A stretch of DNA of 64,000 nucleotides from contig JAVBNH010000002.1 of NCBI GenBank assembly GCA_031551635.1, positions 62,001 through 126,000 on the forward strand, given 5' to 3'. Of this stretch, positions 38,939-48,556 are shown in pieces. The notes beneath the pieces were generated by a model. The model had not been told where the DNA came from. It was given only the letters and a program-made list of their open reading frames with translations, and did no database searches. The translations under genes and the position numbers were made by a program. This DNA comes from JAVBNH01 sp031551635 (GTDB taxonomy: Bacteria; Bacillota; Clostridia; Oscillospirales; Acutalibacteraceae). The first letter of the stretch is position 1. Each line of letters opens with the position of its first letter.

Positions 38939-41389
38939 ATGACCAACAGAAAAAAAATTATAACCTTTATACTTGTTTTTGCTTTGATATTACCTATAAT
39001 CGGTAATATCGGCGGCGGTTCGCATGCCTCAGCGCAGGACAAGCCATTGATTTATCTCGAGGCGGAGGAGGCGGCGAGTGTCGGCAGTACGACAACTCTC
39101 TCTCTCTACATAAAAAACGCCGGTGATTGCTCAAGCGGTCTGATTTTAATCAATTTTGACAATAGTCTTTACAGCTTTAAAAAGGCTAATGTGTTGAATA
39201 CCGCCTTTTTGACTGTCGCTGATATTGTTTACGAGTCAAGCAGCCGCATGTCTTGCCTTTTTGCTTGCTCCGGTGCTGTCGGAAGCAACGACCCGATTCT
39301 ATTGGCGAGCTATGAGCTAAATGCTTTGCAAGAGGGAATAGGCGATTTTTCGCTCGAAGTTGAGAGCATAACCGACGCCGACTCGAATGAAATGAGTTAT
39401 GAAACCGCCGGTACTCAGCAACCCTTGGTTGTGCTTGAGGGCAGTCTTGAAGGTGCTTCCTACAAGCTGATAAACAGCGGCACAGAGGTTGAGCTTGTAT
39501 CATATTCAGGTGATGCCGAGACTATCACGCTTGACGCTGAAATAATGGGCTGGCCGCTGACAAAAATCGGTTCATCCGTTTTTAAAAATAATATTTATTT
39601 GAAAAATATAATTTTGTCGGATAATATAAGCAGCATCGGCAGCGCCGCTTTTTCGGGCTGTACTGCTCTGAGTGAGGTAATTTTCGGGAGCGGTCTGAAG
39701 ACAGTTGATACAGCGGCTTTTGATTCCTGCTCGGCTCTGACCTCGCTCGAGTTTTCCGACGGTCTTGAAACAATAGGCGGCAGTGCCTTCGCGAACTGCA
39801 CGGCTCTCAGCAGCATTTTTGTGCCTGATTCGGTCAGAATAATCGGCTGGAAGGCTTTCGCTAATACTGCATGGTACAACAATGAACTTGAAAACGCTAA
39901 AGTCGTTTATATTGCCAAAGTTTTGTATTGCTATAACAGCATTATGTTTAATGAAATGAGCATTGATGTTATTCCCGGAACCGTCTCAATTTCACCTAAT
40001 GCCTTCGCCGGAATGTCTCTGCTGACAGGGATAAGTATTCCGGAAAGCGTAAAAGTAATCGGTGAGGGTGCTTTTTCGGGGTGCAGCAAGCTCAGCGAGG
40101 TTGTCCTTCCCGAGACCACGATTGATTTCGGCAAGCTTGTATTCGCGAGATGTTATGCACTCGAAAATATTACCCTTCCCTCAGGAACAACACAGCTTAG
40201 TGATTCTATGTTCCTTAACTGTATCTCATTGAGCGGTTTAATAGTACCAGATAGTGTTGAGCATATCGGTGCGAGCGCGCTTGAGGGCTGCGCCGCGCTA
40301 AGCGAAATAAATATCCCTGCGAAAACCGAATTTATAGGCGAGAACGCTCTGGGAAGATGTTCAGTGCTTCTGTCAATTAATGTTGCGCAGGAAAATACCA
40401 CTTACAGCTCAAAGGACGGTATTCTTTTTAACAAGTTAATGACTGTTCTCATTAAAGCGCCCTCCGGGCTTAATAAAACTGCTTATACCGTTCCCGATAC
40501 AGTCAGAGATATAGAAAAGCTGGCTTTTTATGACTGCACAAAGATTTTGAGCTTTACAGTGCTGTCTAATGTGAAAAACATCGGCGGGCTTGCCATTGGT
40601 TTTACATATGACGAGGTTCACGGTGAGACGAAAAAGATTGATATGGTAAATATCAGCTGCTATTCGGGTTCTGCGGCGCACAACTATGCTCTGCTTAATA
40701 ATATCAGCGTTAATCTGCTTGCCGAGCCGACCACAACCCATGAGTATACAACTGCTGAGCCCACAACTCCCGAACCGTCTTCAGAACAGCCTACAACGGT
40801 AAATCCGGGCACAACAGGAGATCCTTCAACAAGCAATCCGACTACTTCTCAAACAACAAAGCCGCAGACCACAACGAAACCGCAGACAACAACAAAAAAG
40901 CCTCTGCCGACAAATCCGCCGACAAAGGCAAGCACGACTACACCGCAAACCATTCTTCCGGTGCTTAAAACTAATATCGGCTCAAAATTTATTATAAATC
41001 AGAACTCAATGCAGATTCGCAACGTACCGGTGGACACCAAGGTTATTGATTTCCTTGATAATTTCACAGGCGGCGAAACAAGTGTTTTGAGCGCGGAGCT
41101 TGTGGCTCTTTATGGCGGGGATATAGTGGGAACAGGCTGTGTTCTGAAGTTCCTCAACTCAGCGGAGGCGCAGAATTTCACTATTGTTGTTCCGGGTGAT
41201 GTTAACGGCGACGGTGTGATTACCGCTGTTGACGCTAGAATAACACTTCGAGCCTCGGCAAGCCTTGAAAACTTAGACAGCGCGCCCTTATTGGCTGCTA
41301 AGCTAGGAGACGAGTCAAGCGAAGTTACTGCCGTTGCCGCGCGAAAAATTCTGAGAATTTCCGCCGGACTTGATTCTTTTATAATATAA
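38939..41389 (+). CDS. secreted cohesin-like / BspA-type LRR / dockerin protein
   Basis: About 816 residues; ATG 38939 gives MTNRKKIITFILVFALILP, a signal peptide (38924 is an alternative start). Residues about 35-160 look like a cohesin-type beta sandwich (VGSTTTLSLYIKNAGDCSSG, LASYELNALQEGIGDFSLEV). Residues about 180-600 are BspA-type leucine-rich repeats (IGSSVFKNN, IGSAAFSGCTALSEV and so on). A Thr/Pro-rich linker (TTKPQTTTKPQTTTKK) leads to a dockerin whose first calcium loop is intact (DVNGDGVITAVDAR) and whose second has lost its acidic residues (DESSEVTAVAAR). It is likely a surface-assembly or adhesion protein. Confidence 0.8.
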   Translation: MTNRKKIITFILVFALILPIIGNIGGGSHASAQDKPLIYLEAEEAASVGSTTTLSLYIKNAGDCSSGLILINFDNSLYSFKKANVLNTAFLTVADIVYESSSRMSCLFACSGAVGSNDPILLASYELNALQEGIGDFSLEVESITDADSNEMSYETAGTQQPLVVLEGSLEGASYKLINSGTEVELVSYSGDAETITLDAEIMGWPLTKIGSSVFKNNIYLKNIILSDNISSIGSAAFSGCTALSEVIFGSGLKTVDTAAFDSCSALTSLEFSDGLETIGGSAFANCTALSSIFVPDSVRIIGWKAFANTAWYNNELENAKVVYIAKVLYCYNSIMFNEMSIDVIPGTVSISPNAFAGMSLLTGISIPESVKVIGEGAFSGCSKLSEVVLPETTIDFGKLVFARCYALENITLPSGTTQLSDSMFLNCISLSGLIVPDSVEHIGASALEGCAALSEINIPAKTEFIGENALGRCSVLLSINVAQENTTYSSKDGILFNKLMTVLIKAPSGLNKTAYTVPDTVRDIEKLAFYDCTKILSFTVLSNVKNIGGLAIGFTYDEVHGETKKIDMVNISCYSGSAAHNYALLNNISVNLLAEPTTTHEYTTAEPTTPEPSSEQPTTVNPGTTGDPSTSNPTTSQTTKPQTTTKPQTTTKKPLPTNPPTKASTTTPQTILPVLKTNIGSKFIINQNSMQIRNVPVDTKVIDFLDNFTGGETSVLSAELVALYGGDIVGTGCVLKFLNSAEAQNFTIVVPGDVNGDGVITAVDARITLRASASLENLDSAPLLAAKLGDESSEVTAVAARKILRISAGLDSFII

Positions 41390-41391
41390 GA

Positions 41392-42270
41392 TTAAGAGTC
41401 AAATGCTTCCTTATAGGAAACTACTTCAATTTTTAAATCCTCAGCAAGAGTTAAGAGGTCGCCGCTTTTCAAAAATTTGCAATCCCAGACTCTCTTTGTC
41501 CATTCGTCCTCAAGCGAAAAATCATTGATGCTCTCAAAGCTGTCGCGCTCATCAAACCCAATCGGGTATGAAGGGTGAAACACGATTTCCGTCACTCCCT
41601 CACCCGCGCCGCGCAGCTCACCAAGATAATAATCCCTGAGAGTCTCGTAAGACTTGAGCTTCTTAACGCTGTCGGGGTTTATTATTATGTCATCAATCAT
41701 TTTGACACCCCTGCGTTCCCCGAGCTTTACTATCCCTCTAAAGACCGACAGCAGAGCCTTCGGAGCTTTACCGCCAAGCTGGGTATTGATGAAGCGCGGA
41801 TTTTTCGGCAGCCTGAACGGTAAATCATAACGCGAGCAAAAACGGAAGGCGTTTATAAAAAAGAGCCGTCCGTTTACACCGTAGAGCGTGCCGCAATGAC
41901 TGTCCGCGTGGTCAGGCATGCAGCCGTTGTTTGCCATATATATAAACTGCTGCTCAAGCTCATATGAGACCTCACGGCTTTTCGCGTTAAGAGTAATTTT
42001 TTTCATATCGCTGAAAAGTCCATCGCCGTCGTCAAGCGATTTCGCGCCGGTCAGGCTTCTCCAGCGGTTTTCCGAGGGGTCAGAGTTAATCGTGAAGTGA
42101 ACGCCGACCGCGAGCTTTCTGTCCCGGGCTAGTTTTGCGGCTTCATCGGCATACGGCGCGACTGTAAGCAGGGTTGAGGAGGTAATCTGCCTTTCCTCAA
42201 ACAGCTCGCTGATTGCGCGATTGGTTTCGGGATTATTGCCGAAATCATCGGCGTTAATTATTAGCTTTTT
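41392..42270 (-). CDS. ChbG/YdjC-family carbohydrate deacetylase
   Basis: 292 residues. The start at ATG 42270 gives MKKLIINADDFGNNPETNRA with the metal-binding Asp pair (NADDFG); histidines follow in VGVHFTIN, PDHADSHCGTLYG and EIVFHPSYP, as in ChbG, which deacetylates N-acetylated oligosaccharides. The stop of the upstream GPH transporter is 2 bp away, so the pair is cotranscribed and suggests import and trimming of an acetylated sugar. The convergent LRR/dockerin gene ends 2 bp away. Confidence 0.85.
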   Translation of the reverse strand, partial: KKLIINADDFGNNPETNRAISELFEERQITSSTLLTVAPYADEAAKLARDRKLAVGVHFTINSDPSENRWRSLTGAKSLDDGDGLFSDMKKITLNAKSREVSYELEQQFIYMANNGCMPDHADSHCGTLYGVNGRLFFINAFRFCSRYDLPFRLPKNPRFINTQLGGKAPKALLSVFRGIVKLGERRGVKMIDDIIINPDSVKKLKSYETLRDYYLGELRGAGEGVTEIVFHPSYPIGFDERDSFESINDFSLEDEWTKRVWDCKFLKSGDLLTLAEDLKIEVVSYKEAFDS

Positions 42271-42274
42271 CATA

Positions 42275-43606
42275 TTATACACCTGCGTCATCGGCTTTTT
42301 CTTGATTTTTACTGTCGGCAAATTTCATAAATATCGAAACAATAAACGCGATAAGCATTGCCGCGAACGGGAATACCACAAAAAGCACACGTGACGCCAT
42401 CGCCGGATTCGGTCCGGGCTCGTCGCCGTTTTTAAAGAGGAAAACCTCTTGAATTATATAGAAGGTCAGAGCTGTGTAGAGCCCGCTCATTCTGTTAAGA
42501 ACACCCATTGCGCTTGTGAGTATGCCCTCTCTTTTTATGCCGTGCAGCTTAAAATCATGGTCAATGACCTTCGCTCCGATAACGTCAAAAGTCGCTATAG
42601 CACCCGCAGCGCCGAAACCGATAACAACCGCCGCCGAGATAGCGCCCGCCATATTTGTCACAAAATACATCGGTATAAAGCCGACGCTCATTATAAGCAG
42701 CGAGGCACGAAGCGAGGGAAGTACCTTCAGTCTTTTTATTATCAGCGACCAGAGTGCAACGCCGACTAGTGCAACAATCAGCACAGACGCCATCACAATT
42801 GTCTGCTGAGTGCCGTCGAGATTCAACGTATATTTCGCGAAAAACGGCAGAGCCTGCATAATAAGCGCAAAAGCAGCTGAATAAAACGCGTTCGTAACTC
42901 CAAACACCCAGAATTTTTCATTTCTCACAAGGTCAAAAAGCGTGCTTAGCAGTCCCGGCTTTTCCATATCCTCAGAAATAGGCTCCTCATGGCAGCCGGT
43001 GGCACAGAAAAGTATGACCGCAAGCGCGAGAATACCGTATATCAGAGAGGTTTTCTGATAACCGATTTTCCCTGTCACCATCGGGGTGAGGGCGATACTG
43101 ATACCCATCGCGACAAGCTGGAAGGCTTGCCGCATGGCGTTTGTCGAGGCACGTTTAGCGTCGGATTTAAAAAGCTCCGGAAAAAGCGCGCCGTAATTCG
43201 CATTGATAAGCGAGTCGAGCGTACCGGTCAGAAGATAAGTCAGCAACAGATAATAATATAGTGCCTGCTTGTTGTCAGCAATGCCTGACGGCACATTGTA
43301 AAACAGCAGAAACGCGACAATCAGCAGTGGCGCGCCGACAAGCAGCCAGATTCTTCTTCTGCCGAAGCGGCTGCGCGTGTGGTCGGAAAGATAGCCGTAA
43401 ACCGGATTGTCAATCGCGTCAAGGAAGGTATAGATGAAGATAACCTTTGACATCATCTTCATGTCGAGACCCAGCATGTCCACATAAAAAGCCGCCGCGA
43501 AGGTCTTGAACATATTTATCGGTATCGATGTGCCGAACATGCCTATTGCGTATCTGTAGGATTTTGTCTGCTTCAAAAGCGGGCTTTGATTTTCTGTATT
43601 ATTCAT
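42275..43606 (-). CDS. MFS sugar:cation symporter (GPH family)
   Basis: 443 residues with about twelve membrane segments. The GPH marks are NPVYGYLSDHTRSRFGRRRIW (shortened here: DNPVYGYLSDHTRSRFGRRR) near residues 65-85 and DVIGAKVIDHDFKLHGIKRE in the second half, like the MelB motif pair. It should import a glycoside with Na+ or H+. Neighbours (ChbG-type deacetylase downstream, DsbA-type protein upstream, GH2 beta-mannosidase-like gene divergent) point to a manno- or acetylated oligosaccharide, which remains an inference. Confidence 0.85.
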   Translation of the reverse strand: MNNTENQSPLLKQTKSYRYAIGMFGTSIPINMFKTFAAAFYVDMLGLDMKMMSKVIFIYTFLDAIDNPVYGYLSDHTRSRFGRRRIWLLVGAPLLIVAFLLFYNVPSGIADNKQALYYYLLLTYLLTGTLDSLINANYGALFPELFKSDAKRASTNAMRQAFQLVAMGISIALTPMVTGKIGYQKTSLIYGILALAVILFCATGCHEEPISEDMEKPGLLSTLFDLVRNEKFWVFGVTNAFYSAAFALIMQALPFFAKYTLNLDGTQQTIVMASVLIVALVGVALWSLIIKRLKVLPSLRASLLIMSVGFIPMYFVTNMAGAISAAVVIGFGAAGAIATFDVIGAKVIDHDFKLHGIKREGILTSAMGVLNRMSGLYTALTFYIIQEVFLFKNGDEPGPNPAMASRVLFVVFPFAAMLIAFIVSIFMKFADSKNQEKADDAGV

Positions 43607-43624
43607 ATTAATAACTCCAGGAAT

Positions 43625-44125
43625 TTATTTTTTAGCATTATCAAGGAACTTTTTCAGCTTGCCCTTTGTGATGCCTACGCCAAGAATCGAATCGAGCTTT
43701 TTGCCCTCCATGCGGTAGGACGGCAGCGCCCATACACCTGACATATCATAGGCATAGTCATTGATTGCCGACTGTTCCTTTTCATACCTTTTATCTTCAA
43801 GTGCTGCTCTGAGCGACTCGGCATCCAGAAAATCCGCGCAATAAACGCAAAGCGCGTCAACGGATTCAATTTCAATCCTCTTTTTTAAGCAGGCATCATA
43901 CATATTTTCATGGAACAGCCAAACATCAACACCCTTTTCGAGCGCGAAAAGCAGAGCTTGATGGCATAAATCCGAATGCTTGCCGTAGACCTCAGGGCGA
44001 GGATGCGCCTCTGTAGGCTTCCAGATAATTTCTATATCCTTATAGTCTCCAATCAGGTCCAGCAAATACTCGTGACCCTTAAGACAAAAAGGACAGGTGT
44101 AATCGAAAAATATTTCCATTTTCAT
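43625..44125 (-). CDS. DsbA-family thiol oxidoreductase, cytoplasmic
   Basis: 166 residues, ATG 44125 after AAAGAGGTC. The active site is CPFC (DYTCPFCLKGHEYL) in the first strand-helix unit; the helical insert (HSDLCHQALLFALEKGVDVW) and cis-Pro strand (GVWALPSYRMEGKKL) follow. No signal peptide, so it resembles FrnE/2-hydroxychromene-isomerase-type cytosolic members. It is first gene of the operon with the symporter; the link between them is unclear. Confidence 0.8.
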   Translation of the reverse strand: MKMEIFFDYTCPFCLKGHEYLLDLIGDYKDIEIIWKPTEAHPRPEVYGKHSDLCHQALLFALEKGVDVWLFHENMYDACLKKRIEIESVDALCVYCADFLDAESLRAALEDKRYEKEQSAINDYAYDMSGVWALPSYRMEGKKLDSILGVGITKGKLKKFLDNAKK

Positions 44126-44180
44126 ATTTTTGACCTCTTTCCTGTAAATTTAAATATATAATAACATATTACCAAGGAAA

Positions 44181-44209
44181 TTTATAGCTTTTTTTTTCGC
44201 AGGTTTCAA
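44181..44209 (-). promoter_or_regulatory. promoter of the DsbA-symporter-deacetylase operon
   Basis: On the minus strand TTGAAA (44209-44204), a 17-bp spacer and TATAAA (44186-44181), within the 110-bp divergent gap shared with the GH2 gene. Confidence 0.6.
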
Positions 44210-44235
44210 ATAAAAAAACAGGAAGTGAAAAAGTG

Positions 44236-46569
44236 ATGTTTACTCAGCTCGATAAAGAATGGATGCTGGCTTATATTTCTCATTCGCAATTTAAGAAAAT
44301 CGATAAAGAAATAGTTTGCTCAGATGATATTAAAAAATTTTTGCCTTTTGTTATTCCCGCAAGTGTTCCGGGAAATTTCGAGTTGGATTTGTTCATGCAA
44401 AAACTAATTCCCGACCCCTATTTTGGCACAAATATATGGAAAATGCAAGAATTTGAAGCACAGCATGTTTTTTATTTTTGCAAATTTGAATATGAGGGAA
44501 GTGAATTTGAAAATATTATTTTACACTTTGACGGTATTGACACCTTCAGCGATATTTATATAAATTCAAAGTATGTCGGCTCGAGCGAAAACATGTTTAT
44601 TGCTTACGAGTTTTCTGTAAAAAGCCTTCTCGTTCCCGGCGAAAACGAGTTGGTGGTGCATATTCGCCCAGCGTGCATTGAGGCGCGTAAATACACCCTT
44701 CCCGCGTCCGCTCACGCACTGCCTTATAATTACGATTCGCTCTATCTGCGTAAGGCGGCGCATAGCTTCGGCTGGGATATTATGCCGCGGCTTGTGTCCT
44801 GCGGAATATGGAAAAAGGCTTTTTTAATCGGCAGAAAAACCGAGCGTATTAAAGATATTTTTTGCTATACCCGTTCGATTGACACGGCGAAAAAGACTGC
44901 TGATGTGAGCTTTGTTTACAATCTCGAAATTTCAGACGACCTTTTAAGCGAATACAGCTTAAAAATCGAGGGTGTCTGCTGCGAGAGCAGTTTTACCTTT
45001 TCCCATAAAGTCCGGCACACTGACGGAAAGCTTGCCTTCAGAATCAATGACTGCCTGTTTTGGTTTCCGAAAAACGCAGGAGACGCAAATTTATATTCGA
45101 TAAGTGTAACACTATATAAATCAACGGAACTTGTTGATATGTTTACCTGCCGTTTCGGAGTTAGAACACTTGAGCTTGTCCGCACAAGTACGGTAAACGC
45201 AGAGGGTGAGGGTGAATTTTTATTTAAGATAAACGGCAAAAGTATTTTTTGCTTAGGCACAAACTGGGTTCCGCTCGACGCTTTTCATTCGAATGATTTT
45301 AACAGAATGGGCGACGCTCTTCTGATGCTCGACGATATTGGCTGCAATATGGTTCGGTGTTGGGGAGGAAATGTCTATGAGCGGGATGTGTTTTTCGATT
45401 TCTGTGACGCAAAAGGAATTATGGTTTGGCAGGATTTTATGATGGGCTGCGGGGTCTACCCTATGGATGACTGCTTCGCTCAAAAAATCAAAACTGAAGC
45501 TGAGCATAATATAAAACGCTTGAGAAACCATGCCTCGCTGGCGCTTTGGGCAGGAGACAATGAGTGCGACCAGAGCTATTGCTGTTCCTTCGGCAGCAGC
45601 GGCGATCCGAACGACAATATAATTACCCGAAAAATTTTGCCTGAAATGCTGCGCCTTCATGACATGATGCGCCCATATCTGCCGAGCTCGCCGTATATTG
45701 ACGAGAACGCATATAAAAGCGGTGAGCCGATAAGTGAGGATCACCTTTGGGGACCGCGGGATTATTTTAAAGGGGAATATTACCGCAAGAGTGTCTGCCG
45801 ATTCGCGAGCGAAACCGGTTATCACGGCTGCCCCTCGCCTGAATCATTGGAGAGATTCATCTCAAAAGACAGTCTTTGGCCTATTTTTAAGGAAAACGGT
45901 GACACAAATGAAGAATGGCTTGCACATGCGGCTTCGCCCGAGCCGGCTCAGGACGCGGAATATGCCTACAGAATCAGACTGATGGCGAATCAAGTGAAAA
46001 CGCTTTTTTCGTTCTCGCCCGACAATCTCAAGGACTTTGCATTGATGTCACAGATTTCGCAGGCTGAGGCAAAAAAGTATTTTATCGAACGCTTCAGAGT
46101 GGCAAAATGGAATAAAACGGGTATTCTTTGGTGGAATCTGCTTGACGGTTGGCCGCAGATTTCAGACGCTGTAGTTGATTATTATTTTTCAAAAAAGCTT
46201 GCCTATCATTATATAAAAGCCTCCCAGCAGCCGCTGTGCCTGATTATGGACGAGCCGAAGGAGGGTATATTGTCGCTTTATTGTGTGAATGACCTGCCGG
46301 AAGGCACTGAAATCAATTATGCTGTTAAAAATGTTACACAGGGCAAGCTTATTCACTCAGCCACGCGGGAAGTTGCACCGGATTCGAACGAAGTTATCTT
46401 TAAAATCCCGCATAATCCCGACAAAAAAGAGATTTTCCTATTCACATGGGAGACCTCCGGCGGAATAAAGGGTAAGAATCACTACACTACAAACGCGATA
46501 AACCTTGATTTTCAGCAATATGTTTCCGATGCAAAAAAATGCGGACTGCTGGAATTGCAAGGATTTTAA
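44236..46569 (+). CDS. glycoside hydrolase family 2 protein, beta-mannosidase-like
   Basis: 777 residues, ATG 44236 after AGGAAGTGA. It has the GH2 layout: jelly-roll N-domain (FEYEGSEFENIILHFDGIDT), Ig-like domain, TIM barrel from about residue 330 with CLGTNWVPLDAF and CWGGNVYE, acid/base Glu443 in GDNECDQ, and nucleophile Glu526 in ASETGYHG. The Trp-Gly-Gly-Asn and Asp-Asn-Glu-Cys motifs fit beta-mannosidases rather than galactosidases. It has no signal peptide and so acts on imported oligosaccharides, consistent with the divergent symporter operon. Confidence 0.85.
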   Translation: MFTQLDKEWMLAYISHSQFKKIDKEIVCSDDIKKFLPFVIPASVPGNFELDLFMQKLIPDPYFGTNIWKMQEFEAQHVFYFCKFEYEGSEFENIILHFDGIDTFSDIYINSKYVGSSENMFIAYEFSVKSLLVPGENELVVHIRPACIEARKYTLPASAHALPYNYDSLYLRKAAHSFGWDIMPRLVSCGIWKKAFLIGRKTERIKDIFCYTRSIDTAKKTADVSFVYNLEISDDLLSEYSLKIEGVCCESSFTFSHKVRHTDGKLAFRINDCLFWFPKNAGDANLYSISVTLYKSTELVDMFTCRFGVRTLELVRTSTVNAEGEGEFLFKINGKSIFCLGTNWVPLDAFHSNDFNRMGDALLMLDDIGCNMVRCWGGNVYERDVFFDFCDAKGIMVWQDFMMGCGVYPMDDCFAQKIKTEAEHNIKRLRNHASLALWAGDNECDQSYCCSFGSSGDPNDNIITRKILPEMLRLHDMMRPYLPSSPYIDENAYKSGEPISEDHLWGPRDYFKGEYYRKSVCRFASETGYHGCPSPESLERFISKDSLWPIFKENGDTNEEWLAHAASPEPAQDAEYAYRIRLMANQVKTLFSFSPDNLKDFALMSQISQAEAKKYFIERFRVAKWNKTGILWWNLLDGWPQISDAVVDYYFSKKLAYHYIKASQQPLCLIMDEPKEGILSLYCVNDLPEGTEINYAVKNVTQGKLIHSATREVAPDSNEVIFKIPHNPDKKEIFLFTWETSGGIKGKNHYTTNAINLDFQQYVSDAKKCGLLELQGF

Positions 46570-46579
46570 GAAAGATCCA

Positions 46580-46622
46580 CGCAGAAAAAATAATTGTAGA
46601 ATTATTTTTTCTGCGCTATTTA
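46580..46622 (+). terminator. terminator after the GH2 gene
   Basis: Perfect 16-bp arms CGCAGAAAAAATAATT (46580-46595) and AATTATTTTTTCTGCG (46600-46615) with loop GTAG. Confidence 0.8.
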
Positions 46623-46698
46623 TTTTTACCAATATATGTGGTACAATAATATGTAAAGCTAATTTGAATAAATTTTTACAAGCGTTAAAGGAAAAAAA

Positions 46699-47970
46699 AT
46701 GTTTATTGATATTGCTAAAATAAAAATCACTGCGGGTAAGGGCGGCGACGGTGCCGTCACCTTCCACCGCGAAAAATATGTTGCATCGGGCGGTCCTGAC
46801 GGCGGCGACGGCGGCAGGGGCGGAGATATAATTTTTCAGGTTGACACAAACCTCGCGACCCTCGCCGATTTTAAATACAAAAGAAAATACCGTGCTGAGG
46901 ACGGCGTGAAGGGCGGCGGCAACCGCTGCAACGGCAAAAAGGGCGAAAGCCTTGTAATCCGTGTTCCTCAGGGCACGATTATACGCGAGGTTGAGAGCGG
47001 AAGTGTTATTGCCGACATGTCGACTCTCGAGCCCTTTGTCGCGGCAAAAGGCGGCAAGGGTGGCTGGGGGAACAGCCATTTCGCAACACCCACACGGCAG
47101 GTTCCGCGATTTGCGAAAAGCGGCACCCCGGGCGAGGAATGGGAGATTTCGCTGGAGCTGAAGCTGCTTGCCGATGTCGGGCTTATAGGTTTTCCGAATG
47201 TCGGTAAGTCAACGCTTATATCGGTTGTGAGCGACGCGAAGCCGATAATCGCGAATTATCATTTCACAACTATAGTACCTGTTCTCGGAGTAGTGCGCAT
47301 GGGTCCCGAGAGCAGCTTTGTTATGGCTGACATACCCGGTCTGATTGAGGGTGCAGGTGAGGGCGTCGGTCTCGGGCATGAATTTCTGCGCCATGTTGAG
47401 CGTTGCCGCTTGCTTGTTCATATAGTCGACATTTCAGGCAGCGAGGGACGCAGCCCGATAGAGGATTTCGAAACAATAAACAGGGAGCTGAAGGTGTTTA
47501 ACCCCGAGCTTGCCCTGCAGCCGCAGATAGTCGCGGCAAATAAAACCGACCTCGCGACACAGGAGCAACTCGAAGAATTCAAGGAGTATGTCACCTCGCG
47601 CGGTTATGAATATTTTGAGATAATCGCACCCATAGCCGAGGGTACCGACGAGCTTATTAACCGTATCGCAGCAAAGCTCGCGGAGCTGCCGCCAATTAAG
47701 CAGTATGAAGCTGAGCCGATTCCCGCAGAGCTGTTTGAAAAGAAGAAGATGAACGGCTTTACTGTGAGCGTCGAGGACGATATTTATTTTGTTGAGGCGG
47801 AATGGCTGTTGAAAATACTTCAGAAGTCCGACCTTGACGATTACGAATCGTTGCAATATTTCCAAAGAGTGCTTGAGACGAGCGGAATTTTAGATGAGCT
47901 TCGAAAAAGAGGTATTCACGAGGGTGACACTGTTTCGATTTATGACCTTGAATTTGAATATGTGCCATAA
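46699..47970 (+). CDS. obgE: GTPase Obg/CgtA
   Basis: 423 residues, ATG after AAAGGA. The glycine-rich Obg domain (GKGGDGAVTFHREKYV; GGDGGRGGDIIF) fills 1-158, then G1 GFPNVGKST (164-172), G3 DIPGLIEGA, G4 NKTD and the C-terminal OCT domain (about 350-423). It assists late assembly of the 50S ribosome and is essential in most bacteria. It is followed closely by the Mini-RNase III gene. Confidence 0.96.
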   Translation: MFIDIAKIKITAGKGGDGAVTFHREKYVASGGPDGGDGGRGGDIIFQVDTNLATLADFKYKRKYRAEDGVKGGGNRCNGKKGESLVIRVPQGTIIREVESGSVIADMSTLEPFVAAKGGKGGWGNSHFATPTRQVPRFAKSGTPGEEWEISLELKLLADVGLIGFPNVGKSTLISVVSDAKPIIANYHFTTIVPVLGVVRMGPESSFVMADIPGLIEGAGEGVGLGHEFLRHVERCRLLVHIVDISGSEGRSPIEDFETINRELKVFNPELALQPQIVAANKTDLATQEQLEEFKEYVTSRGYEYFEIIAPIAEGTDELINRIAAKLAELPPIKQYEAEPIPAELFEKKKMNGFTVSVEDDIYFVEAEWLLKILQKSDLDDYESLQYFQRVLETSGILDELRKRGIHEGDTVSIYDLEFEYVP

Positions 47971-47991
47971 TTATATATACAGTAGGTAAAA

Positions 47992-48501
47992 ATGAAATTT
48001 TTCAGGAAGAAAAAAATTGAGCAGTATTTACCAGCCAAAACGCCGATACATGCCGAGGATATTAATAAATTCGGCAATTTCGGCTTTCTCCCCATCACCA
48101 AAACCGAAGCCGCTCTAGTGAATACCTCCTCGCTCGCTTTCTTGGGTGACGCTGTATATTCGCTGCTTGTACGCGAGAGGCTTTCGCTGTGCACCGACCT
48201 CAGCGGCAATGACCTCCATAAAACCGCCGTGGGACTTGTCAGGGCAGGTGCTCAGGCGAAAAGCACAAAGCTTGTTTTGCCGCTGCTTGATGAGAGGGAG
48301 CAGGATATTTTTATGCGTGGACGCAATATGCAGACCTCGCACAAGGCGAAAAGCAGCTCAGACGCGGAATATCACGCCGCGACTGCTTTGGAAACTCTTT
48401 TCGGCTACCTTTATCTTTCAGGGCAGTTTGAAAGAATTTACATGCTCTTCGAGGAAGCGGTTTCATGCGACGATTCCGGATTTTTAACTTTAAAAGACTA
48501 A
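47992..48501 (+). CDS. mrnC: Mini-ribonuclease III
   Basis: 169 residues. The catalytic RNase III-like fold shows NTSSLAFLGDAVYSLLVRER (LAFLGDAVY with the key Asp) and RGRNMQTSHKAKSSSDAEYH then ATALETLFGYLYLSG with the second acidic cluster. It has no double-stranded-RNA-binding domain, as expected. It matures 23S rRNA. It starts 21 bp after obgE. The first 20 residues are basic and longer than usual. Confidence 0.9.
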   Translation: MKFFRKKKIEQYLPAKTPIHAEDINKFGNFGFLPITKTEAALVNTSSLAFLGDAVYSLLVRERLSLCTDLSGNDLHKTAVGLVRAGAQAKSTKLVLPLLDEREQDIFMRGRNMQTSHKAKSSSDAEYHAATALETLFGYLYLSGQFERIYMLFEEAVSCDDSGFLTLKD

Positions 48502-48556
48502 AATATTTTATTGCAAACCTTGAATTTTCATCAGGTTGTCAGGAAACAATAGGCTT

